Shown here piece after piece: positions 1 to 5,498 of a DNA stretch of 5,867 bases; positions within the stretch are counted from its first letter, which is position 1; the number at the start of each line of letters is the position of its first letter. Under the pieces are notes generated by a model. That model did no database searches, had not been told where the DNA came from, and was given only the letters and a program-made list of their open reading frames with translations. This stretch comes from Kofleriaceae bacterium. GTDB taxonomy: Bacteria > Myxococcota_A > Polyangia > Haliangiales > Haliangiaceae. Location of the stretch: assembly GCA_016763395.1 (NCBI GenBank), contig JAESTW010000259.1, positions 1-5,867 of the forward strand. The letters are read 5' to 3'. Both the position numbers and the translations under genes were made by a program.

Positions 1-161
1 CAGCAGAGGCAGTTGGCCAAAGGCGTGGTAAGCCAGTTGTTTTGATTGTGGATGCCCTGAAAATGCACGAAGCTGGGCATGAGTTCTTTATGTCCGCCAA
101 TGGTGTCTGGCTGACGAGTGCGGTGCCTTCGCAGTTTATTCGAATCCCCAAAGTCGACTGA
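1..161 (+). CDS. kptA: RNA 2'-phosphotransferase (KptA/Tpt1 family), C-terminal part only
   Basis: The frame entering at base 3 runs 52 codons to a TGA at 159-161; the gene begins left of the window. The translation contains GKPVVLIVDALKMHEAGHEF followed by NGVWLTSAVPSQFI, the characteristic C-terminal lobe of Tpt1/KptA enzymes (conserved GKPV, DA.KM, G..F, NGVWLT..VP..yI). Members of this family remove an internal 2'-phosphate from RNA using NAD+, giving ADP-ribose 1'',2''-cyclic phosphate. In eukaryotes this finishes tRNA splicing; the bacterial role is less clear. The arginine pair just before GKPV is where the family usually has Arg-His, and one of these arginines probably belongs to the catalytic set; this is inferred from family memory. 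The N-terminal lobe and the remaining active-site residues are not visible. The next gene is on the opposite strand and converges on it, with 41 bases between the stops and no clear terminator. Confidence 0.88.
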   Translation, partial: AEAVGQRRGKPVVLIVDALKMHEAGHEFFMSANGVWLTSAVPSQFIRIPKVD

Positions 162-202
162 TGGTTTTGTCCGAGAGGGGTGAATCTTTACGAACCTTCG
201 AA

Positions 203-517
203 CTATTTGGCCACAAACCGGACGCCTTCCTGCAAAAGCGCCTTCCACTGTCGACGGTTTTGTTTGGGAATCGAGATCCACTCTTTAAATATTTTGCCAC
301 CAGGGCCAAAGGGGTTCCCTTTTTCGGAGTCGACAAGTTCGGACACTCGGTCCTTGGGAAGCTTGACCACCAGGCCCGAGCCTTTGTAGTCCACGAGAGC
401 CAGAAACTCCTTGCCAACGCGAAGGCAACGACTGCCCATTATAGTGCCCTCCACGACCCGCTCATCTTCGTGGCTTAGTTCGGCTGCTAGCTCCCAAAAC
501 AGTTCCTCTGGTGTCAT
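203..517 (-). CDS. small TfoX N-terminal-domain-like protein
   Basis: The protein has 104 residues from the ATG at 517-515. An in-frame TTG two codons upstream (523-521) would give 106. I prefer the ATG because the protein then begins MTPEELFWELA, a natural start for this type of domain. The core reads EGTIMGSRCLRV (about 23-34), then a strand pair around LALVDYKGSGLVVKLP (39-54), then GNPFGPGGKIFKEWISIP (67-84). The order glycine-methionine-glycine strand, VVKLP, then G.PF.P.G..F.EW is typical of TfoX N-terminal-like and YjbR-related small alpha/beta proteins. Relatives include Sxy/TfoX, but most short stand-alone members have no known function, and no DNA-binding role can be claimed here. 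There are no membrane segments. It starts nine bases after the stop of the upstream gene on the same strand and is probably co-transcribed with it. Only a weak AGG precedes the start, so translational coupling is plausible. Confidence 0.8.
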   Translation of the reverse strand: MTPEELFWELAAELSHEDERVVEGTIMGSRCLRVGKEFLALVDYKGSGLVVKLPKDRVSELVDSEKGNPFGPGGKIFKEWISIPKQNRRQWKALLQEGVRFVAK

Positions 518-526
518 TTTCAAAGC

Positions 527-1717
527 CTAACATTGATAGTCGACTCGAACTCGGGAGAAATCGAGTACATCCAAATCGGCTTGGGCAATGTAAAAGTACA
601 GCGATCCGCCATCGCCAAAGCACGATTCCATTACGTCATCACTAGCAAGCTGCATGAGCAAAACCGGGTTGTCGAAGGAGAGCTCCGCATCACCTTGTAG
701 TGTGTTGGGATATCCAAACAACAAATGTCTCGGTGCTGCTTTGGTCTTGTGCTCGAGCACGGCATAGTAAGGATAGGTCACTTGCCAGTCTAAGGCGTCT
801 TGCTTGTCACTGTCCCAGCTTTGGGCAGCGCGTAGCTGGGTTGACGTAGGTACAGAGAGAGTCTCAATAGGACTTATGGTTGTCCAGCCATACTCAAACG
901 CTCCCTCGGGTGTTGTCCGCCTTACAAGCGATGTCGAATTCACAAGAACGACGGTAGTCCAGTCTGCTTGTTGCTCTTCTTCCTCTTCGGGGACGTCCGG
1001 ATCTGAGCCTTCGTCATTTAGCCACCCCCAGGCTGAGAAAAAGTACAAGATTCCTGTTGCCTTGGAGAGTGGAGATTCCAGGTTTGCAAGATCTGCTAGA
1101 TTGAGTTGTCCGAGAAAAGATAATGGTCGCCCCGACGGATGTTCTGGCCAGGGGAAACTAGCTGGTAAGTCGGGACATCCGCCCAGTCGGCTAGCTCCAA
1201 GAGGTAGTTCTGTAGAAGAGGATGCTGTCGTGAGCAACTGTATCGCAAGTTGAGACTCGCCTACGATGCAACCCTGCTCATCTTGTAGGCCTGAACGCGT
1301 AATCAAGCTCTCGAGCGTTTCTTGTTCTTCCAATTCGGATTCAACTAGAGAGACGAGATTCCTCTTGTCGTCACCAAAGCTGTCCGATACATATAATAGG
1401 CTATAGGAATCATCCAGCAATTGGAGAATCGTGCTGTCGTCCGGACCGACTCCGATGTCGACTTCAACCCAGGTCCAACCCTCTGTTTCCCACCGAATTT
1501 TATCGCTTTTTTCTACTTTGAGCGAGCTGCCAATGAGTGCGGTCAACCTGATGTCCGAGCATCGAAGCAATATAGAACTTCCGTCCTTTGGCATCCTGGC
1601 AAAGAAATCTAGCGAGCCATTGAGTATGGAATATTTTTTGTCACCTTCTAGATCGACTGATTCGACTACTCCAGGCTTGGACCGGCAGTGGGCGAATAGA
1701 TTTTCTAGGCTATCCAT
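527..1717 (-). CDS. YjbR/MmcQ-like domain fused to DUF1963 (YwqG-type) protein
   Basis: The protein has 396 residues and two recognisable parts. Residues 1 to about 118 look like a divergent YjbR/MmcQ domain: an N-terminal helix with CRSKPGVVESV, a strand around FFARMP, ILLRC, then W-rich strands (WETEGWTWVEVDIG, 76-89) and the closing helix LLDDSYSLLYV (100-110). Residues about 165-392 match DUF1963: GGCPDLPASFPWP (179-191), LSFLGQLNLADL (199-210), GILYFF (222-227), HLLFGYPNTLQGD (331-343), LLMQLASDD (353-361) and FGDGGSLYFYI (367-377). A glutamate run, PEEEEEQQ, sits at 243-250 in a loop. DUF1963 proteins are soluble and of unknown molecular function. A stand-alone YwqG-type protein is about 260 residues, so the N-terminal part is a genuine extra domain. 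The ATG at 1717 has no clear ribosome-binding site. The gene leads a two-gene operon with the TfoX-like gene. The DUF1963 assignment is strong; the YjbR assignment is by pattern only. Confidence 0.82.
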   Translation of the reverse strand: MDSLENLFAHCRSKPGVVESVDLEGDKKYSILNGSLDFFARMPKDGSSILLRCSDIRLTALIGSSLKVEKSDKIRWETEGWTWVEVDIGVGPDDSTILQLLDDSYSLLYVSDSFGDDKRNLVSLVESELEEQETLESLITRSGLQDEQGCIVGESQLAIQLLTTASSSTELPLGASRLGGCPDLPASFPWPEHPSGRPLSFLGQLNLADLANLESPLSKATGILYFFSAWGWLNDEGSDPDVPEEEEEQQADWTTVVLVNSTSLVRRTTPEGAFEYGWTTISPIETLSVPTSTQLRAAQSWDSDKQDALDWQVTYPYYAVLEHKTKAAPRHLLFGYPNTLQGDAELSFDNPVLLMQLASDDVMESCFGDGGSLYFYIAQADLDVLDFSRVRVDYQC

Positions 1718-1745
1718 TGCTAGATAGGTTCGATCACATTAGCGA

Positions 1746-1756
1746 GGTTGTCAACC
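1746..1756. repeat. short inverted repeat GGTTG-T-CAACC between divergent genes
   Basis: Five-base arms (1746-1750 and 1752-1756) flank one central base. On the minus strand the element contains a perfect TTGACA (-35 type) hexamer pointing to the YjbR-DUF1963 gene, but I see no good -10 at the proper spacing. On the plus strand it contains TTGTCA, the -35 part of the candidate promoter for the SnoaL-like gene. It may be a shared promoter element or operator, or chance. Confidence 0.3.
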
Positions 1757-1778
1757 AAGCTTGTTGTCCGACTATACT
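1748..1778 (+). promoter_or_regulatory. candidate promoter for the SnoaL-like gene
   Basis: TTGTCA (1748-1753) and TATACT (1773-1778) each match the sigma-70 consensus at five of six bases. The spacer of 19 is longer than ideal. Transcription from here would leave a leader of roughly 105 bases before the ATG at 1892. No other pair in the 174-base gap looked better by eye. Confidence 0.3.
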
Positions 1779-1891
1779 TGTACAGCAGGCTTGTAAGCAA
1801 ACCACAACTTGGGGGCAATGGTTGCTGTGCACCTCAACATCGTTACCCTGTTGTCGCCACAGAAATTCGAATATGGTGGTATCAACTAGGC

Positions 1892-2617
1892 ATGACCAAA
1901 AGAACAGACCAGATTCGAGTGTTGCTAAAAGGTATTGAAAGCGGCGATCCAGCGGCTGTTTCTGTGGTCAATCAGAGCAAATACATTCAACACAACCCGC
2001 AGACGCACGAGGGCGGAGAAGGCTTGGCTGCACTTTTCAAACGCATTTCAAAGACGTCTCCGCGCGTTAATATTGTGCGTGCTTTTCAGGACGGCGATTA
2101 TGTATTCGCTCACACTGAGTACGACTTTGCTACCAGGAAGATCGGGTTTGAAGTGTTCCGCTTTGAAGGCGAGCAGGTGGTTGAGCACTGGGACAACATT
2201 CAGGAACGTAAAGGCCCCAATTCAGCTGGTCACACGATGGTCGATGGCCAGATTGAGGTTGCGGACACTGAACTCACTGAAGCCAACCGAGAACTCGTTC
2301 GTTCATTTGTCCGAGATGTGCTAATCGGACAAAAGATGGATCTACTTCCGAAGTATATTGAAACGGAAAACTACACTGAGTACAGCCCGGAAATTGGTGT
2401 GTCGGACAAAGCCACCTCGATGAATTACGAGCAAACGCATCGTGTGCTAGCCGCGGGGAACTTCGTGCTCACGGTTAGCGAAGGTACAAATCGCGGAGTC
2501 CACACATCATTTTACGATCTCTTCCGCGTCGCCGGAGCAATGATCGTAGAGCACTGGGACACAATCGAAGCAATTGCGCCCAAGTCGTCTTGGCAGAACG
2601 ACAACGGCAAGTTCTAG
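1892..2617 (+). CDS. tandem SnoaL-like / NTF2-fold protein
   Basis: The protein has 241 residues from the ATG at 1892. An open frame continues upstream to a TTG at 1748, but residues before MTKRTDQIRVLLKGIESGDP look like non-coding sequence, and family members begin near this point. A weak AGG sits directly before the ATG. The first half carries YIQHNP (31-36), EGLAALF (43-49), IVRAFQDGDYVFAHTEYDF (61-79) and VEHWDNIQ (97-104). The second half, from about residue 130, repeats the plan with YTEYSPEIG (161-169), HRVLAAGNFVLTVSEG (183-198) and VEHWDTIE (219-226). These are the hallmarks of SnoaL-like NTF2-fold proteins, often described as predicted aldol-condensation-type enzymes; the real substrate is unknown. 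It is soluble, with no signal peptide. The second half has YTEYSP where the first has YIQHNP, so the two putative pockets are not equivalent. It is divergent from the YjbR-DUF1963 operon and stands alone. Confidence 0.87.
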   Translation: MTKRTDQIRVLLKGIESGDPAAVSVVNQSKYIQHNPQTHEGGEGLAALFKRISKTSPRVNIVRAFQDGDYVFAHTEYDFATRKIGFEVFRFEGEQVVEHWDNIQERKGPNSAGHTMVDGQIEVADTELTEANRELVRSFVRDVLIGQKMDLLPKYIETENYTEYSPEIGVSDKATSMNYEQTHRVLAAGNFVLTVSEGTNRGVHTSFYDLFRVAGAMIVEHWDTIEAIAPKSSWQNDNGKF

Positions 2618-2803
2618 CTCGACACAAGGTGCTAGCGCAGGGCGATATGGCCCGTGAATGATTGTGTATTGACGAGCACCGAAGAGGGTTGGCGGCGACC
2701 GTAGAGGTACGGTTTCGAGCTTGAAGGACGGGTGAGACTGGTGAATTTTCTGAGGATGTAGAGTTGATTCAGTGGGGCAAAGCGTGCCGAAGGGGCTATC
2801 TTG
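2618..2803. other. gene-free gap between converging SnoaL-like and potassium-channel genes
   Basis: No coding signal is seen in these 186 bases. Two weak inverted repeats lie just after the SnoaL-like stop: CTAGC/GCTAG (2614-2618 with 2631-2635) and GGGC/GCCC (2640-2643 with 2650-2653). Neither is followed by a T-run, so I do not call a terminator. Both flanking genes end here, so a bidirectional stop would be expected. Confidence 0.5.
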
Positions 2804-3616
2804 CTACTTTTCCCTTGGTCGATCGAGTTTCTCCTGACAGTGGGGACATCTTGTTTGTTCTTGCTTGTTTTGCACTTCCTCGATGAATGCGGAGCCGAGG
2901 ATTCCTGCGGGGAGAGCGGCCAGACCTATCCCCAAAACAGCGATAAAGGATCCTAATATTTTTCCCAACTCGGTGACCGGATACATGTCGCCGTAGCCAA
3001 CCGTTGTCAGTGTGGCGATTGCCCACCACATGGTTGCAGGGATACTCGAAAAGGTTTCTGGCTGTGCGTTTGTCTCTACGTAGTAAACCAGAGTGGACGA
3101 AACGACAAGCATAATTCCGAAGAAGACAAGAACCGTGATCAACTCTTCCTTCTTGGAAATGGCTATCCGTGCGAACAGTTTGAGCGTATTGGAATATCTC
3201 GCAAGTTTGAACATTCGGAAGACTCGGAAAAGTCTGAGCAGTCGCGCGGAGCGTAGGTCAATTCCCAGAAACGGTAGGTAAAACGGTGCGATTGCCAAGA
3301 GATCCACCAAGGCCATAGGAGAGAGAGAAAAGCGCAACCTGCCTTTCACGGCACCTGTGTAGCGCGTCAGTTCGGTGCAGCTCCACAGACGTAGAATATA
3401 CTCTGCGGAGAAAATGGCGATGGAGATCGTTTCAAAATACGAAAATGCCTTGGGGGCCGTTGTGTAAATACCCGCAACGGTTTCGAGAATCAGGGCGATC
3501 CCATTGGCCGCGATGAGCAGCATGAGTCCGAGGTTCACGATTTTAGTGATCGGGTCAGTCGGATTTTCCGCGGACAAAACTTCCGAGACTCTGCGTCGTA
3601 ACCCCTGCTTACTCAT
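2804..3616 (-). CDS. voltage-gated potassium channel, six-transmembrane Kv type
   Basis: The protein has 270 residues from the ATG at 3616-3614. The same frame stays open 131 codons further upstream, but that stretch is proline-, serine- and cysteine-rich and unlike a channel N-terminus, so I start at MSKQGLRRR. Segments: S1 about 23-47, S2 58-80, S3 101-118, and S4 about 121-141 with basic residues at every third position (R122, R125, R128, R131, R134, K137, R140). S5 spans 158-180. The pore helix leads to the filter TTVGYGD (204-210), and S6 spans about 218-246. The filter is the classical potassium-selective signature and the S4 spacing indicates a voltage sensor. It should form a tetramer in the cytoplasmic membrane that passes K+ on depolarisation. 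There is no RCK or cyclic-nucleotide domain. The short cytoplasmic tail carries one CPHC pair (257-260). It has no operon partner. Confidence 0.93.
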   Translation of the reverse strand: MSKQGLRRRVSEVLSAENPTDPITKIVNLGLMLLIAANGIALILETVAGIYTTAPKAFSYFETISIAIFSAEYILRLWSCTELTRYTGAVKGRLRFSLSPMALVDLLAIAPFYLPFLGIDLRSARLLRLFRVFRMFKLARYSNTLKLFARIAISKKEELITVLVFFGIMLVVSSTLVYYVETNAQPETFSSIPATMWWAIATLTTVGYGDMYPVTELGKILGSFIAVLGIGLAALPAGILGSAFIEEVQNKQEQTRCPHCQEKLDRPREK

Positions 3617-4118
3617 CTCGTTAGATTGGGCCTCAATCGCAAAGTTTGGGCAACTTCCTTTCCAACAATTGGCCTGGTATACTGGCAATCCGTACCCACA
3701 ATGAAATAGGGTCGGGCAATCCGATTCGATCACTGATTTGCTCAGGTCTAGGAACCGGAAAAGGTGGGCTTTCTCCCGCTCGTTGCGCGCGCCAGATGCA
3801 CATGGCTTTCGAACAGGTGAAGAGCCCGGCAAAGATTCCCTCGTTCCGGTCCATCCACCAAAGTCATCATGCAATGCGTATGGCGGGTTAGGCTCTGTTG
3901 GGGCTGTTGAGGCGATGATGCGCTCTTTGTGTAGATTCCGGACACACGAGCCATGGGTATTGCGCCACGTCATTTTCGTCGCGTTAAAGGAAAGTGATTG
4001 TCGACTCATCCCTAAAGCTGCCGAACGCTTCGGCTTGAGCTTTGAGAGGTAGGCTGTGTGGCACCCACGTGTGATATCTCGGTTACAAGAATTGTTGGGC
4101 CCTTTCCCGCCCCGGAAA
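3617..4118. other. 502-base gap without a convincing gene
   Basis: Several frames happen to be open on both strands, including an upstream extension of the channel frame on the minus strand and a plus-strand frame near 3738-4052. None shows domain motifs or a plausible start, and they overlap each other. A minus-strand TATACC (3681-3676) with TTCATT 18 bases upstream could be the channel promoter, giving a leader of about 50-60 bases, but the match is weak. The same spot on the plus strand reads TGGTATACT (3675-3683), an extended -10 form without a good -35 and without an evident gene after it. The strongest structure is the stem-loop at 4014-4043, listed separately. A decayed gene or a small RNA cannot be excluded. 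Confidence 0.5.
4014..4043. repeat. strong stem-loop downstream of the Fic gene
   Basis: AAAGCT (4014-4019) pairs with AGCTTT (4038-4043). Directly inside it GCCGAA (4020-4025) pairs with TTCGGC (4029-4034) across a three-base loop, CGC. Only TTG (4035-4037) is left as a bulge. That is twelve base pairs in two stacked halves. It lies about 75 bases past the stop of the minus-strand Fic gene, so it could end that transcript or stabilise its 3' end. The run after the stem is short in both directions (three T on either strand), so it is not a textbook intrinsic terminator. Confidence 0.5.
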
Positions 4119-5015
4119 CTAGTAACCCATTTTCCAAATCCCCTTTTCCCAAAAAGCCTCTATCGTTTGCCGATGCGCTTTGTTGATAAGGTTTGAGTGC
4201 GACACGCCCTTGCGCTTGGCATACTCGGACAGCTTGATGATTTCCTTCCCGTCCAAGTACGCTAGCCGCTTGTGATAACTATTGGTAAGTGCTTTGCCGA
4301 TGATTTCTTCCATGAGAAGCGTGCCTTCACTGGTATTGAACTCTCGAAAGGCCTCGTAGTAGGCATCGCGGCTGGCAAACCTGATATTGATGGGTACATA
4401 GCCTTCTCGAAGAAGTAGATAGTTATTGAGCACCCGTCCGATACGTCCGTTTCCATCGACAAAGGGATGAATGCTTTCGAAGCGAAGATGAAATGTTGCG
4501 ATCCGTTTGGCGATCGAAAGCATGGGGTTGGCATGGTATTGGCTGAGCATCTTTGTAAGAAGCCCAGCCACAAGATTCGGTGCAGCCGCGATGTGATTTC
4601 CGACTCGTACCCACTCTTCTTCATTTCTGAATCGACCGGCAATGTCATCGCGGATATTGGATAGCAGTAGTTTGTGCAACAAGCACATCGTGTCTAGAGC
4701 AAGCCTCTGTCCGGATGAGTTTTTGTCGACGTACTCAACCACCCGAGCAAGGTTACGAGCTTCAAAAAGTTCTCGCTCAGAGATGTATCGATCGAGTTCT
4801 ATCTGCAGTAGGACTTTTTCTGTGTCCTCCAAGGTCAGTGTGCTGTTCTCGATTGCATTGGAGTTGAAGACCTCGTCAGCAATCTCAACGTCGGCTATCA
4901 TCTGGAGAAGTGCTTCCTTTCCAGAAGATGCCTCATAGAATCTCGCTCTCAACGAGCCAATTCTCTTGTAGATATCCAAAGGCTTCACCATTTGGGAAAT
5001 GATGGCATGCTTCAC
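4119..5015 (-). CDS. Fic-domain protein AMP-transferase, class II, with C-terminal helix-turn-helix
   Basis: The protein has 298 residues from a GTG at 5015-5013. An ATG eight codons later (4991) would give 290, and neither has a clear ribosome-binding site. The Fic core motif is complete: HPFVDGNGRIGR (183-194), with H183 as general base, D187 for metal binding, and N189, R191 and R194 for the nucleotide phosphates. An inhibitory helix motif, SNAIEN (52-57), fits (S/T)xxxE(G/N). It lies N-terminal to the core, which places the protein in class II, held inactive by E56 until relieved. GRFRNEEEWVRVG (127-139) is the usual FR strand before the core. The tail, about 258-296, reads as a helix-turn-helix (KLSEYAKRKGVSHSNLINKA, then QTIEAFWEKGIWKMG). 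Fic enzymes transfer AMP from ATP to protein hydroxyls; the target is unknown. It appears to be a single gene, without an evident antitoxin partner. The DNA-binding tail and the repeated motifs upstream suggest possible self-regulation. Confidence 0.93.
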   Translation of the reverse strand: MKHAIISQMVKPLDIYKRIGSLRARFYEASSGKEALLQMIADVEIADEVFNSNAIENSTLTLEDTEKVLLQIELDRYISERELFEARNLARVVEYVDKNSSGQRLALDTMCLLHKLLLSNIRDDIAGRFRNEEEWVRVGNHIAAAPNLVAGLLTKMLSQYHANPMLSIAKRIATFHLRFESIHPFVDGNGRIGRVLNNYLLLREGYVPINIRFASRDAYYEAFREFNTSEGTLLMEEIIGKALTNSYHKRLAYLDGKEIIKLSEYAKRKGVSHSNLINKAHRQTIEAFWEKGIWKMGY

Positions 5016-5090
5016 GGTATAATCACATATTTCGTGAAATTATCGTATCATAGTACAAGATTTCACGTTTGTTCGTCGAAAACCGTGAAT
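5011..5090. promoter_or_regulatory. AT-rich Fic upstream region with repeated TTCACG/CGTGAA motifs
   Basis: Four related sites occur within 80 bases: TTCACGGT (5011-5018, overlapping the GTG start), the inverted repeat ATTTCGTGAAAT (5029-5040, arms ATTTC/GAAAT), ATTTCACG (5060-5067) and ACCGTGAA (5082-5089). The first and last form an inverted pair of eight-base arms. Minus-strand -10-like hexamers TATGAT (5052-5047) and GATAAT (5044-5039) lie between the sites, without a matching -35. This is what an operator cluster over a repressible promoter could look like. Binding is inferred, not shown. Confidence 0.4.
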
Positions 5091-5138
5091 TAATTAAGCC
5101 TACCACTGAATTGGTCAGTGAGGCCGCCCGTCCGATTA

Positions 5139-5498
5139 TTACCCTTTCGCATGATACCAGTAGAGCGATCCGTGAATCTGCGAGTATTTCGGGTCAACTC
5201 CTCCTTGAGTGTCAACCAACTCACCTTCGTCTGGCACAAAGTAGCCTTTTTCCTCGACAGAAAATGACCAGATGCGAATGACAAAACCTGTGCTCCGTCT
5301 GCAGACTGATTCTGGCTCTAAGGCCCGTACGGCGCTTGGCCAGTCTGACTTGTTTGCGCACTCACCGGCCTTTGGAGTGGCGGCGAGAGAGCGAACTTCT
5401 CGGACAATCTGAGTTGCTTCATCGGACGACAGCTCTGGTTTGCTAGGACTACAGGCCGCTAGTCCCAGTCCTAGCGTCATAGTGATGAGATGCCGCAT
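5139..5498 (-). CDS. small lipoprotein of unknown function
   Basis: The protein has 119 residues from the ATG at 5498-5496. The frame is open back to a GTG at 5537, but the ATG gives a proper short signal peptide: MRHLITMTLG then LGLAAC, with lipobox L-A-A-C and the lipidated cysteine at residue 16. Serine at the next position is compatible with the outer membrane in a Gram-negative cell. The mature part has an acidic helix (SSDEATQIVREVRSLA, 24-39), two further cysteines (C48 and C66) that could form a disulfide, and a C-terminal section with GYFVPDEGE (85-93), DPKYSQIHGSLYWYHAKG and several aromatic residues. I do not recognise the family; it may be lineage-specific. There is no clear ribosome-binding site. 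A six-base inverted repeat, GTGGCA/TGCCAC (5511-5516 with 5532-5537), lies just upstream and could fold in the leader. The Fic gene follows on the same strand after 123 bases and probably has its own promoter. Confidence 0.75.
   Translation of the reverse strand: MRHLITMTLGLGLAACSPSKPELSSDEATQIVREVRSLAATPKAGECANKSDWPSAVRALEPESVCRRSTGFVIRIWSFSVEEKGYFVPDEGELVDTQGGVDPKYSQIHGSLYWYHAKG

Noticed and set aside
525..531. GCCTAAC here and GTTAGGC at 3887-3893 resemble integron attC core sites.
   Set aside because: The partner core and arm sequences at proper spacing are missing, genes lie in both orientations, and seven-base degenerate matches are expected by chance.
804..1253. A 149-codon open frame on the plus strand.
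   Set aside because: It lies entirely antisense to the YjbR-DUF1963 gene, whose protein has clear domain motifs; the antisense translation is serine-rich without any recognisable motif.
1748..1891. A 48-residue N-terminal extension of the SnoaL-like protein from a TTG start.
   Set aside because: The extension does not resemble the family, overlaps the candidate promoter, and the ATG at 1892 gives the expected N-terminus.
3617..4009. A 131-residue N-terminal extension of the potassium channel in the same open frame.
   Set aside because: The translation is rich in Pro, Ser and Cys, lacks any channel or tetramerisation motif, and the internal ATG at 3616 gives a normal channel N-terminus before S1.
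4103..4118. TTTCC/GGAAA inverted repeat just after the Fic stop as a terminator.
   Set aside because: The stem is only five pairs and no T-run follows on the minus strand.
5018..5023. A perfect TATAAT on the plus strand.
   Set aside because: No -35 lies at a suitable distance and no plus-strand gene follows; it overlaps the start of the minus-strand Fic gene.
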